Positions 23,906-31,601 of a DNA stretch of 44,278 bases are shown in pieces (the first letter of the stretch is position 1; each line of letters opens with the position of its first letter). The position numbers and the translations under genes were made by a program. The stretch comes from a virus. The notes under the pieces were generated by a model that saw nothing but the letters and a program-made list of their open reading frames with translations, did not search any database and was not told the DNA's origin. The DNA lies in IMG/VR virus record IMGVR_UViG_3300017971_000107, positions 1 to 44,278 of that record; one strand, 5' to 3'.

Positions 23906-25594
23906 ATGAGCGTCCCTCAAGGGCTTTTCATCTTCCAGGGTATCGAGCACGAGCTCTCTGCTACCTACACGATGACGCCCGGGGTTTCCCCGGGCATCAT
24001 TCGCATCGCCCTTGCTCCGCAATACCGCGGCATGAAGGGCGAGGGAGATTGCATCATTGCCTACGGCGGGACGCGGATTCGGCTCCGAGATTGCCGAGTG
24101 GATAAGGTCAAGAGCCGTCGCGATCCGAGCGGCTTCCTTGTATGGACGGCGAGCATCCTGGATCGGCGATGGAAATGGAAGGGCTTCGGGGCGATCTCTG
24201 GACGCTACAATATCAAGCGGAATAATTCCGACGAAATTGATAATCCGAAGACCCCAAGCGAGCTCTTTAAGCTCTGCTTCGCGGCTCTTGGCGAGCGGCG
24301 AATCGATACGAGCAAAGTCTCGGACGACACGCAGCCGATGGTCGAATGGGATTATGAGAAGCCCGCCGTCGCCGCTCAAAATCTCGCGACGAAGCTCGGC
24401 TACGTGATCGTTTTGCGGCTCGATAATCGCGTGGTCATCCTGCCCGAGAACTATGGAACGGCGATGCCATCCAAGGCTCGGGCGATTGAATACGAGACGA
24501 CGTTCGATCCCCCCGAGAGCCCGAGCGAGGTCGTCGTCGTTGGCGGGCGAACTCGGATACAGAGCGATATATCGCTTGAGCCGGTTGGTATCGAAGCGGA
24601 CGGCTCAGTCAAGCCGATTGACGACTTGAGCTATGCACCCGAGCTCCCCGCCGATGCGGATATCAACGCGGGCCCTTGGAGCTACTGCGATCCGAAGTTC
24701 TTCGCGGCGGTCGCCGATCCAGCGAAACGGCAGCTTGCCGAGACGAGCGTCTGGCGAATGTATCGTATCCGATCGGAGGGTAAGGGGCTCCGAACGCCTT
24801 ATGGCTACATCGAGGACATGAGCCGGATCCTCCCGCTTGACACGCAACAGGTCGAGCAATGGACAATCACGGACGGTGCGGGCGTTGAACGCAAGGAGAG
24901 CCGCCCCCCTTGGATATATGGAACATGGTACAACTATGCCGAAGGTGGCGAGCCATACGTCCCAACTCCCGAGCCGAACCTTGAGCTCAAGCCGGACGGA
25001 TATTATCCATATCCATTCGCGGTCGATCCGAAGCGGGGCATTGTAACGTTCCGCGATCCGGTCTTTCGGCAGGAAGCCGACGGGGTAAATGGAGGCATGA
25101 TCAATCTTCCCGCTCTTCTCCGACTCCGGATCGCCTTCGGGCTTCGAGATAAGGACACGGGCGGATCTAATCGATTCGAGCATCGGCACAAGGTCAGCGG
25201 GCAGCGGAGCAACACCCCGCCCGCATATCGCATATTTCCCGATCTCATCTTGAAGTGGTACTATGATACCGTGAAGGAGAAGACACAATATAACGAAGCG
25301 GCTCTTATCAAGCAGGCTCGGAAGTATGTAGTATCAATGCTCCGAGATTACGAAGAGAAGAGCCCCGCCGTTGCGCTCTATCCTGGTCTCATTCCGGTTG
25401 ATTGCACGGGAGCCATCAAGCAAGTTACGTGGCAAGTCGCGCGGGATGGCTCATGTTCAACAAGAGTCGCTCGGCAGATCGAAGAATCGACTCTATCGAT
25501 CAGCGAGAGCGAGCGGCAATGGTTCGCCGCTCAGAATCGCCGCAAGCCCGAGACGCCGCAAGAGATTCGAGTGGCGGTGGAGGATGATCTCTAA
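23906..25594 (+). CDS. Tail hub/baseplate-like protein
   Basis: A 562-residue protein in the distal-tail cluster. The N-terminal half has a beta layout resembling tail hub proteins (CIIAYGGTRIRLRDCRVDKV, FLVWTASILDRRWKWKGFG), followed by a helix AVAAQNLATKLGYVIVLRLD. The C-terminal half has YYDTVKEKTQYNEAALIKQA. A strong GGAGGG site precedes ATG 23906. Probably the central hub connecting tail tube and fibres; no enzymatic motif seen. Confidence 0.55.
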   Translation: MSVPQGLFIFQGIEHELSATYTMTPGVSPGIIRIALAPQYRGMKGEGDCIIAYGGTRIRLRDCRVDKVKSRRDPSGFLVWTASILDRRWKWKGFGAISGRYNIKRNNSDEIDNPKTPSELFKLCFAALGERRIDTSKVSDDTQPMVEWDYEKPAVAAQNLATKLGYVIVLRLDNRVVILPENYGTAMPSKARAIEYETTFDPPESPSEVVVVGGRTRIQSDISLEPVGIEADGSVKPIDDLSYAPELPADADINAGPWSYCDPKFFAAVADPAKRQLAETSVWRMYRIRSEGKGLRTPYGYIEDMSRILPLDTQQVEQWTITDGAGVERKESRPPWIYGTWYNYAEGGEPYVPTPEPNLELKPDGYYPYPFAVDPKRGIVTFRDPVFRQEADGVNGGMINLPALLRLRIAFGLRDKDTGGSNRFEHRHKVSGQRSNTPPAYRIFPDLILKWYYDTVKEKTQYNEAALIKQARKYVVSMLRDYEEKSPAVALYPGLIPVDCTGAIKQVTWQVARDGSCSTRVARQIEESTLSISESERQWFAAQNRRKPETPQEIRVAVEDDL

Positions 25595-26502
25595 TGTGGA
25601 ACTTCGACACGCGATGGGTCATCGTCAAGAACACAGCAAGCGAGTGGATACCAGCGTTCGCCTGCGTGGAGATCGCCGATCTCGTCGAGTATGCGGGGGC
25701 TGTCTGCTATGAGGTGAAGAAGCCGACAAGCACAATTGAGAGCTCGCAGAACCCCCGCTTGGTTCTGTTCAATGGCTCGCAGCCGATCCCCCCGAGCTCG
25801 AATCCGATGCCCTATGGGCGGGGAACCTTCGACTGGCCCTGCTTGGCTCTTCATGACGGCGTCAATGATCAGAGCGGCGGCAGCGATGCGGCGACGGCTG
25901 GCTCATCCGTTGGCCCGAAGTCGGGAAGCTGGTATCTATGGAGCGATTACGACGGCTTCGTTGTGCAAGGGCATGACCCGACCTATGCATACGACTCGAA
26001 TGCGAGCCACTCGCAAGAGGGTGGCGTGCATACAATCCTCGTCGCTCCGGGCTCGGCGGCGGATTCTTCCGAGCCGTTCTTCGCTGTTGTGGTTGATGAC
26101 GGCACGACGATTGGGATCACCGAGACGGTGCTTGACCTATCCGAGATCGAGCTAAGCGGCTTCACTCTCGCAAGCGATGAGCTTACATCGTCGATTGCAA
26201 TGGACCGTATTCGCATGACGATAACGCTCCATTGCCTATGGAGCGCAGCGAGCGGCGATCAAGGAGTGCAGTTCAAGCTCTATCAAAGAGAAACGGGCGG
26301 CACGTTAAACACGCTCTGGACCGGGCTTTTTGAGTCGGGCTTCTCGAGCAATTGCAGCGGGCATTTTATGGCCGTTCTTGATTATCCATTCGAGATCAAC
26401 GCTGATGACGACTTCTATCTTGTCGGAGGGAAAACCGGAACGCTCAAGACACACGGAGTTTCGATAAGGACCGGCACGTTCATCGGCGAACGCTTGCGTT
26501 AG
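25594..26502 (+). CDS. Tail-tip protein, last gene of structural block
   Basis: A 302-residue protein, mostly beta. It begins FDTRWVIVKNTASEWIPAFA, has a Gly/Ser-rich centre and a C-terminal beta sandwich (MDRIRMTITLHCLWSAASGD, FKLYQRETGGTLNTLW). The start overlaps the upstream stop (TAATG). A fibre or collar role at the tail tip fits its position. Family not recognised. Confidence 0.55.
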   Translation: MWNFDTRWVIVKNTASEWIPAFACVEIADLVEYAGAVCYEVKKPTSTIESSQNPRLVLFNGSQPIPPSSNPMPYGRGTFDWPCLALHDGVNDQSGGSDAATAGSSVGPKSGSWYLWSDYDGFVVQGHDPTYAYDSNASHSQEGGVHTILVAPGSAADSSEPFFAVVVDDGTTIGITETVLDLSEIELSGFTLASDELTSSIAMDRIRMTITLHCLWSAASGDQGVQFKLYQRETGGTLNTLWTGLFESGFSSNCSGHFMAVLDYPFEINADDDFYLVGGKTGTLKTHGVSIRTGTFIGERLR

Positions 26503-26514
26503 ACCGAATGATTA

Positions 26515-26577
26515 GTATCGGGTGATACATCCTATTGACGGAAACTCCTTGCGTTGTGTTTGTTGTCCTGTTATATT
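26515..26577 (+). promoter_or_regulatory. Candidate sigma70-type promoter with palindrome, start of early region
   Basis: TTGCGT (26549-26554), a 17-base spacer and TATATT (26572-26577) form a plausible promoter before the HTH gene at 26610. A small palindrome, GTATC-GGGT-GATAC (26515-26528), lies just upstream and may bind a regulator. A TTGACG at 26535 is too far from the -10 to pair with it. Confidence 0.5.
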
Positions 26578-26609
26578 GAACGTGCAGCGAACAACGAAAG
26601 GGGCGAATA

Positions 26610-26837
26610 ATGGAACTCATGATTGATGGACGGAAGTACATCACGGCGAAGCAGGCGGCAAAGCTAGCTCGCGTTCATATCCAAACCATCTACCGATGGG
26701 CTCAGCAAGGGCTTATCGAATCCGAGAAGATCGCGGGAGTATATGGGCTCATGCTTCGCAAGATCGACGTCGAGCGGCTCGGGCGTGAGCCTTTCTCATC
26801 CGGTCGCCCGCGATCTCATGGAGCCAAGCGGAGCTAA
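26610..26837 (+). CDS. MerR/excisionase-type helix-turn-helix protein
   Basis: A 75-residue protein with a helix-turn-helix of the excisionase/HTH_17 type: KYITAKQAAKLARVHIQTIY then RWAQQGLIESEKI and a wing GVYGLMLRKIDVERL. First gene of the early region, behind its own promoter, so it may regulate the shift from early to late genes. No integrase is seen, so an excisionase role is not supported. The C-terminus is Arg/Ser-rich. Confidence 0.7.
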   Translation: MELMIDGRKYITAKQAAKLARVHIQTIYRWAQQGLIESEKIAGVYGLMLRKIDVERLGREPFSSGRPRSHGAKRS

Positions 26838-27024
26838 TCTCCGTGATTCGGCCCCCCTCTCTTGGGGCTGAACGGCGTAAACAGCGAAAATAATCCCTGT
26901 TTTTTGGGAAATCCGAGCGTTTCCGCCATTTTTGCGCGTTATATATCGGGGAATTTAACGCTAGTATAGTAGAGCGGGCAAGAGAACAGCCCGACGCAAA
27001 CAATCCAAAGAAGGAGACCGAGAC
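26838..27024 (+). promoter_or_regulatory. Noncoding regulatory stretch with two small inverted repeats
   Basis: This 187-base gap has AAACAG (26879-26884) paired with CTGTTT (26897-26902) and a T-run (26900-26905), a weak terminator-like hairpin, then GGAAA (26907-26911) paired with TTTCC (26920-26924). A -10-like TATAGT lies at 26965-26970 without a convincing -35. AAGGAG at 27010 serves the next gene. It may hold an operator and a promoter for the small genes that follow. Confidence 0.35.
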
Positions 27025-27189
27025 ATGACAACGAAAATCGAACAGCACAACGACGGCGAACACACTTGGGAGAAGCGAACGACGGAGAGCGGAGAGGAAT
27101 ACAGGAAAGACAACGAGGAATGGACAACGATAGAGGACGGCCCCATGTGGACGACCTATCGCGACACCTGGAATTGGATGACCAGCTAG
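27025..27189 (+). CDS. Small Trp/acid-rich protein
   Basis: A 54-residue protein beginning MTTKIEQHNDGEHTWEK and ending RDTWNWMTS. It contains five Trp and many Thr/Glu/Asp. AAGGAG lies at 27010-27015, nine bases before ATG 27025, supporting real translation. It is followed by a GC hairpin. Early-gene position and acidic, aromatic-rich composition suggest a host-interaction protein; no family known. Confidence 0.65.
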   Translation: MTTKIEQHNDGEHTWEKRTTESGEEYRKDNEEWTTIEDGPMWTTYRDTWNWMTS

Positions 27190-27201
27190 CCCACAACAAC
27201 C

Positions 27202-27221
27202 GAGCCCCCTCCGGGGGGCTC
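27202..27221 (+). terminator. Intergenic GC hairpin (8-bp stem, TCCG loop)
   Basis: GAGCCCCC (27202-27209) pairs with GGGGGCTC (27214-27221). No T-run follows; the sequence goes straight into a TCTCAGAGATGGAGAACC leader. One of a series of such hairpins in this region. Confidence 0.65.
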
Positions 27222-27247
27222 ATCTTCTCAGAGATGGAGAACCGAAA

Positions 27248-27574
27248 ATGACCGACGCCCGAAGAATTCAACCCAGCGACCACGCCAAGAAGATCGTACT
27301 CGATGCCCACAAGGCGGCGGCTCGCCGCATCATGCTTGAGATGGGGCTCTCGCTAACCCGATGGCTCTCTCCATTCATCGAAGAGAAGCTCGTCGATGAG
27401 ATCGGCGACAATGTGGTTGAAGAATGGACCTGGACCGAAGGAGCGCAGGGGGCCGAACCCTGGACCGACGAAGAGATCGCCGAGATGAGCCGCGACTACC
27501 TCGAAGAGAACGAAGAGATCGACCTCGCTTGGATCAAGGAAATGGTCGAAGAGTTCGTTATCGAGCGGTGGTAG
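27248..27574 (+). CDS. Highly acidic unknown protein, possible DNA mimic
   Basis: A 108-residue protein. I count 27 Asp/Glu against 12 Lys/Arg, most acids in the second half (DEEIAEMSRDYLEENEEIDL). The N-terminal half is amphipathic helix. GGAGA precedes ATG 27248. Acidic early proteins often block host nucleases or RNA polymerase by mimicking DNA, but no specific family is recognised, so this is only a candidate role. Confidence 0.65.
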   Translation: MTDARRIQPSDHAKKIVLDAHKAAARRIMLEMGLSLTRWLSPFIEEKLVDEIGDNVVEEWTWTEGAQGAEPWTDEEIAEMSRDYLEENEEIDLAWIKEMVEEFVIERW

Positions 27575-27613
27575 GAAATATCGAGTAAAACAGAGAATCG
27601 GCTCGATGTTTTA

Positions 27614-27642
27614 TTGACAGCGATTCGATACTCGGCTATTAT
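27614..27642 (+). promoter_or_regulatory. Strong sigma70-like promoter
   Basis: A perfect TTGACA at 27614-27619, a 17-base spacer and TATTAT at 27637-27642. It is the best sigma70 match I see in the genome, and stands in an AT-richer gap 77 bases before the gene at 27719. It should start an early transcript reading rightward. Confidence 0.8.
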
Positions 27643-27665
27643 TAGGCGTAGAAGACATGAGCGAA

Positions 27666-27687
27666 GCGGGCGGCTTGAACAGCCCGC
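27666..27687 (+). terminator. Small GC hairpin in 5-prime leader
   Basis: GCGGGC (27666-27671) pairs with GCCCGC (27682-27687). It lies in the transcript leader between the 27614 promoter and the TCTCAGAGATGGAGACC ribosome binding segment of the next gene, so it may act as a leader structure and not as a terminator. Confidence 0.4.
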
Positions 27688-27718
27688 AAGATCAATTCTC
27701 AGAGATGGAGACCCGATC

Positions 27719-28282
27719 ATGACAAAGCGAACCGCCGAGCCAACCCCTTTCTCTTTCTCCCGCAAGAAGGCACGAGTCGAGGGCGTCGCCTGCGACGCAA
27801 TCGTTGAGGTCTGCTATCATGGCAACCGATTCGCCGCTCACCTCATCCTGACTTGCGACCACGAGGATGCCGCCGATACTCATTTTTATGTATCGGGCGA
27901 CCGCCGCTCCCGCTTCCCTGGGACCGGGCATGCTTCGGAAGCCGCTTATCCGCTTCTAGAACGCACGATCAAATCCGACTCGCGTATGGTCGACTGGTTC
28001 TGGGCGGAGGAAAATTCCTCCGAGAGCAAACAAGAGTTCGCCGAGCTTCGCGAGATCATTCGCCGCTCGAATCTCTTCGAGGTTCGCGACGCCGACGGGG
28101 GGCTTCGCGGCTCCTTCGATAAGCTCCGCGACGCTTGCTGCTTCCTTGCCGCCGCTTCCGATGAGGAATGGAGCATTTCCCGCAGCGACGGAACGCTTCT
28201 CTATGTGGTCGAGTATACCTCGCTCTGCATCGACGACATCGAAGCCGACGCTCAGATCGCCCACGATATGTTCTCATGCTAA
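27719..28282 (+). CDS. Unknown early protein
   Basis: A 187-residue protein; ATG 27719 follows GGAGA in a conserved leader, which decides it over the in-frame TTG at 27614 that overlaps the promoter. It has strands near ACDAIVEVCYHGNRFAAHLI and a helical, acidic centre (SSESKQEFAELREIIRRSN). No domain recognised. It is the first gene after the strong promoter, so probably an early function such as host takeover or counter-defence. Confidence 0.65.
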   Translation: MTKRTAEPTPFSFSRKKARVEGVACDAIVEVCYHGNRFAAHLILTCDHEDAADTHFYVSGDRRSRFPGTGHASEAAYPLLERTIKSDSRMVDWFWAEENSSESKQEFAELREIIRRSNLFEVRDADGGLRGSFDKLRDACCFLAAASDEEWSISRSDGTLLYVVEYTSLCIDDIEADAQIAHDMFSC

Positions 28283-28294
28283 CGCAGCACAATC

Positions 28295-28330
28295 GGCGAG
28301 CCGCAACGGGCGGCTCGCCTTTCTTTCTCT
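28295..28330 (+). terminator. Intrinsic terminator
   Basis: GGCGAGCCGC (28295-28304) pairs perfectly with GCGGCTCGCC (28310-28319), 5-base loop, followed by TTTCTTTCTCT. The T-rich tail makes this one of the clearest terminators in the early block. Confidence 0.8.
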
Positions 28331-28349
28331 CAGATAGGAGAACCGAACA

Positions 28350-28772
28350 ATGACAATTGCACGATTGAACAAGCGAAGCCGGAAAGCCCGCGAATGGGCG
28401 AAGATTGTAACTGGCATCGATTCAACCCAAAAGGGCGGCCACGCGGTCGAGGGCGAGTGGTTCGACCTTGACGCGGAAGTCGAGCTTCCCGACGGCACGC
28501 TTATCCTCTATGTGGATGGCGATAGGGACGCGTGGCTCTATCGCGTCAGCGAGGGAGCTTCCGCCGATCGCGCGACGAATCTCGAACGCCTGACCAATGA
28601 GGACGGCGACTTTTACTACTCGCTCCATCGCGAGTGGCCGACGCTCCGAGCGTGGATCATCGCCGAGCTTGAGGCAACGCTCGATCCCAGAGAGCAAGCC
28701 CTCGCGGAGATCGCCCGACTCATGAAGGAGCATGGAGTCAAGCTCGAAGAGCTCAGCGAATACGGCGAGTAG
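28350..28772 (+). CDS. Unknown early protein
   Basis: A 140-residue protein with a good AGGAG (in TCTCAGATAGGAGAACC). The N-terminal 20 residues are basic (RLNKRSRKAREWAKI); strands follow (EWFDLDAEVELPDGTLILYV), then an acidic helical end (LMKEHGVKLEELSEYGE). No family recognised. Confidence 0.6.
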   Translation: MTIARLNKRSRKAREWAKIVTGIDSTQKGGHAVEGEWFDLDAEVELPDGTLILYVDGDRDAWLYRVSEGASADRATNLERLTNEDGDFYYSLHREWPTLRAWIIAELEATLDPREQALAEIARLMKEHGVKLEELSEYGE

Positions 28773-28792
28773 TTGGACATTTAGGGCGATGG

Positions 28793-28821
28793 GAGCCGCC
28801 GCGATTGGCTCGCGGCGGCTC
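28793..28821 (+). terminator. Perfect 12-bp GC hairpin
   Basis: GAGCCGCCGCGA (28793-28804) pairs with TCGCGGCGGCTC (28810-28821) around TTGGC. No T-run; ACAAGGAGA of the next gene follows at 28836. It may insulate adjacent mRNAs or block RNases. Confidence 0.7.
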
Positions 28822-28851
28822 GCTTCGCTCATCGCACAAGGAGAGAATTCA

Positions 28852-29607
28852 ATGATCTATTTGCACAGCGGCGACGAATGCCTTCGATCAATCAACGATA
28901 TCTCGGGCGTCCCGATCAATCGCCCCGACCGGGCGGGCTCCCGATGGAAGCCGGTCCCCCACGACGAGCTCGTGACGGCGATCTATACGCACGCCGTCGA
29001 TCGCGGGTGGGAACTCTCGGACTTGCAGATGTGCCTCACGGCGGATGCCTCCGGCGTCGCTGGAAGCTGCAAGGTCGCGATCCCCAATCTCGAAGCGGTT
29101 CCGGGCATCGATTTTGAGCTCGGCTTCCGCTCATGCAACGACCTGACCTCGAAAGTTGTTATCACAGCGGGCGGGCGAGTCATCGCCTGTACCAACGGGC
29201 TTCTGACGGGCGTTGCCATCATGGCGAAGAAGCATACGACGCGGCTCGATCTCATGAAGGAGATAGGCGTTGCGCTCGACCTCTATGCCGACCAGATGCG
29301 GCAAGCGGGCGAAACCATCGAGCGATGGAAGGCTACCCCGATGAGCCCCGCAGCGAGCGATATGCTTCTCGTCGAAGCCGGGCGGCTCGGCATCCTTCCT
29401 TGGAGCCGGATCGGCATGGTAGAAGCGGAGTATCGCAAGCCCTCCTTCGATGAGCCGAGCTTCCACGAACGAACCGCTTGGGCTCTGATGAATGCCTTCA
29501 CGCATATCGTCAAGAAGCAACCTGTCATGCGGCAGATGCCCGCCATGAACGAGTTCCGCGAGCTTCTCGAAGCCGACATCACCGAAGCGACCGAGCTCGT
29601 TGCTTGA
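28852..29607 (+). CDS. DUF932/DUF945-like phage protein
   Basis: A 251-residue protein whose centre and C-terminus resemble the DUF932 family: a GGRVIACTNGLL segment, KKHTTRLDLM, then amphipathic helices and HERTAWALMNAFTHIVKKQP near the end, where the family has a Trp-x-Leu-x-Asn-Ala-Phe-Thr block. Such proteins are common on phages and plasmids, with no firmly known function. AAGGAGAG decides ATG 28852. GC hairpins flank it on both sides. Confidence 0.6.
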   Translation: MIYLHSGDECLRSINDISGVPINRPDRAGSRWKPVPHDELVTAIYTHAVDRGWELSDLQMCLTADASGVAGSCKVAIPNLEAVPGIDFELGFRSCNDLTSKVVITAGGRVIACTNGLLTGVAIMAKKHTTRLDLMKEIGVALDLYADQMRQAGETIERWKATPMSPAASDMLLVEAGRLGILPWSRIGMVEAEYRKPSFDEPSFHERTAWALMNAFTHIVKKQPVMRQMPAMNEFRELLEADITEATELVA

Positions 29608-29619
29608 TCGCTATCCCCT

Positions 29620-29643
29620 CCGGGCGGCATCCGAGCCGCCCGG
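29620..29643 (+). terminator. Perfect 9-bp GC hairpin
   Basis: CCGGGCGGC (29620-29628) pairs with GCCGCCCGG (29635-29643), 6-base loop, then CTTCCGCAAGGAGAACC leading into the next gene. No strong T-run. Confidence 0.65.
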
Positions 29644-29664
29644 CTTCCGCAAGGAGAACCAATC

Positions 29665-29952
29665 ATGACGTCAAGAAAGAACAGAAGAGTGAAGCCCTCT
29701 CGCCCGTGGATCCATATCTACGATATCGACGGCAACCAGTTGATCGCAAAAGTAAAATGGATGAGCGATGCGGCTCAGCTGATTGGATATCACACCGGGC
29801 AGGTCTTCGTGACACTCGGCAAGCCGAGCCTTGAGGCCCTACTCTGGACCTATGCCGATATAAAGAGCATCGATCCCGCCGACCATCACGAGGGCGAATA
29901 TCAAAGCGTCCTCGCTATCCTTCGCGACCGTGTCTTGAAGGCGAAGAAATAG
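29665..29952 (+). CDS. Small basic/mixed unknown protein
   Basis: A 95-residue protein; CAAGGAGAACC precedes ATG 29665. The N-terminus is basic (SRKNRRVKPSRPW), followed by IHIYDIDGNQLIAKVKWMSD and a central helix. Reads as a small domain of three or four strands with helices. No family recognised. Confidence 0.55.
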   Translation: MTSRKNRRVKPSRPWIHIYDIDGNQLIAKVKWMSDAAQLIGYHTGQVFVTLGKPSLEALLWTYADIKSIDPADHHEGEYQSVLAILRDRVLKAKK

Positions 29953-30000
29953 CAATCCGGTTCACTTTCTCAGTCGCTTACTAATCATTGGAGTACCATC

Positions 30001-30564
30001 ATGGAAAACAGAATCAAGGACTTGGGCATCGAAACGAACTCGGGAGCTTCGGTGAAGCTCTGGAAAGCCCCGGGGGGCGAGCCGGTTTCGCTACTCATCG
30101 ATCTCGGCATAATGGACGCCGAAGACGATGACGTGCAAGACGAGCTCATCGACGAGGATATCCTCGCTCTCGTGCGGGCGGCGGTTGCGGAGGGGCTCAT
30201 CTCGCCCACGCAGCTTGGCGTGGCGTTGGCGGAAGGAATGATTGAATGCGACCGTATGCGATGCGGGGACTTGCTCATCGATATGAGATCCCGCCGCATC
30301 GACATCGCAGTAAGCGGGCATCGCATCGCGGTCGATGGAGTCAAGCCGATACCGTTTAGCCCAGAGAGGGCTCACGAGATTGTAACCAAGGCTCGCGGAG
30401 GCTCTCGCGGAAGCATCCCCTGGTATCAATGCGTTGCGTCGTATATGTCCGACGCGGAGATCGCCTATCTCTTCGCAGTCAAGGAAGCGAGCGGCAAGGA
30501 GCTTACGACACGGCAGGTGTTCGAACTCATTATTCGCGATGGCAAGAAAGGGGGCGAGAAATGA
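30001..30564 (+). CDS. Unknown early protein
   Basis: A 187-residue protein. A run of acidic residues (DAEDDDVQDELIDEDI) is followed by a helical, Ala/Leu-rich section and strands DLLIDMRSRRIDIAVSGHRI. GGAG precedes ATG 30001. It overlaps the next gene by ATGA, and the two proteins share size and a similar acidic, strand-rich style, so they may act together. No domain recognised. Confidence 0.6.
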   Translation: MENRIKDLGIETNSGASVKLWKAPGGEPVSLLIDLGIMDAEDDDVQDELIDEDILALVRAAVAEGLISPTQLGVALAEGMIECDRMRCGDLLIDMRSRRIDIAVSGHRIAVDGVKPIPFSPERAHEIVTKARGGSRGSIPWYQCVASYMSDAEIAYLFAVKEASGKELTTRQVFELIIRDGKKGGEK

Positions 30565-31121
30565 GCCAACAACTACCCGATGCCCGAACCGTTTCGGCTT
30601 CCGCCGATCCCGACGGCGAGTCGATCAAGCTGCATATCGAGCCCTCTCACGGCGGGCTCCCGACAATTCGCGGGATCTCCCGCGACGACCTATGCTGTAT
30701 CATCTCGGTCGCAATCGACGCGGGCGTGCTCTCGGCGACCGATGAGGGTGGCGGCTTCTTCCTCATTCAGGTTGGCAAGCCCTCGCTCTGCATCGAGCTT
30801 CGTCCGCGAACGCTCCGGCTGACAAGCGGCGTCTGGGAGGACCACGAGGTGTATGTTCAAGACATTCCGCCGCGAGTTGTCGAGCCCGCCGAGATGCGAG
30901 AGGCTCTCTCGTACCTTCACGGCTTCTTTGATGCCGAGGGCTTGCCGTATAGCATCAAAAACTACAACGAGCATCTCCCGAGCTTTATGCATTCACTGAA
31001 CGGCGTCGCCTATCTGGTGTGCGTTCGGGATGCTCTCCCGAACGATTGCGGGCTCAAGGATGCGGCTTTCGCGATTGCGGAAGAGCGATACGAGATCACT
31101 CATAAGGAAGGAGGGAGCTAG
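30561..31121 (+). CDS. Unknown early protein, translationally coupled
   Basis: A 186-residue protein with ATGA overlap to the previous gene. It has strands GESIKLHIEPSHGGLP and SLCIELRPRTLRLTSG. The C-terminal part has a YLHGFFDAEGLPY helix. It stops one base before the CsrA gene and so belongs to the same transcript. Function not recognised. Confidence 0.6.
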   Translation: MSQQLPDARTVSASADPDGESIKLHIEPSHGGLPTIRGISRDDLCCIISVAIDAGVLSATDEGGGFFLIQVGKPSLCIELRPRTLRLTSGVWEDHEVYVQDIPPRVVEPAEMREALSYLHGFFDAEGLPYSIKNYNEHLPSFMHSLNGVAYLVCVRDALPNDCGLKDAAFAIAEERYEITHKEGGS

Positions 31122-31122
31122 C

Positions 31123-31308
31123 ATGCTGGTTCTATCAAGGCAGATGGGCGAGACGCTCGTCCTAATCTTGCCAAGCGGCGAGAAAATCGTGTTTAAGATG
31201 CTACAGATCCGCAACGGCGGCTCGCTGGTTCGCGTCGGAATCGACGCCCCCGAAGAGATCAAGGTTATCCGGGGGGAAAAGGAAGCAGGCTGGGAGGTGC
31301 GAGAATGA
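31123..31308 (+). CDS. csrA: CsrA-family RNA-binding regulator
   Basis: A 61-residue protein beginning MLVLSRQMGETLVLILPSGE and containing VRVGIDAPEEIKVIRGE: the complete CsrA/RsmA fold with Leu4, Arg6 and the C-terminal Arg of the IRGE strand (equivalent of E. coli Arg44). CsrA dimers bind ANGGA loops over ribosome binding sites and change translation and mRNA decay. AAGGAGGGAG precedes ATG 31123. An in-frame GTG/ATG extension to 31030 overlaps the upstream gene and is rejected. It is flanked by early genes and overlaps the next one by 4 bases. It may retune host metabolism or time phage genes. Confidence 0.85.
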   Translation: MLVLSRQMGETLVLILPSGEKIVFKMLQIRNGGSLVRVGIDAPEEIKVIRGEKEAGWEVRE

Positions 31309-31601
31309 GCCTCACCATAGAGAAGAAGAGCGGCTCTTATTGGCTCTGCAAGGCATGCGACGCGTGCGGGAACGTGCACGAGCAACGGCTATGCTCTGCC
31401 GATCCGCAATCCACCTCCGAGCTCGTCTCCGCTCTCGCGGTGCATTATGCGATGGGCGGGCATCTCTTGAGCTTCCACAGAGCCAAAGAGCGGGTAGGCT
31501 GTATTTGCCCCGCATGCATTCGGAAGCATTCGGAGCTATCAATCAAAGCCGTCGCGGCTCTCGCGGCGGCGGCAGTAGGAAAGGAGGAATCCGGTGCGTG
31601 A
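31305..31601 (+). CDS. Small zinc-ribbon-like protein
   Basis: A 98-residue protein with two Cys pairs (CKACDACG near residue 15 and CICPAC near 66) and a His between, suggesting a zinc-binding ribbon. The C-terminus is an Ala-rich helix. It overlaps csrA upstream and the SNF2 gene downstream (GTG 31594), so the three form a coupled unit. Possible nucleic-acid-binding or partner role. Confidence 0.6.
   Translation: MSLTIEKKSGSYWLCKACDACGNVHEQRLCSADPQSTSELVSALAVHYAMGGHLLSFHRAKERVGCICPACIRKHSELSIKAVAALAAAAVGKEESGA

Noticed and set aside
31030-31122. N-terminal extension of CsrA
   Set aside because: It overlaps the preceding gene, and the canonical CsrA start MLVLSR occurs at 31123 with a strong RBS.
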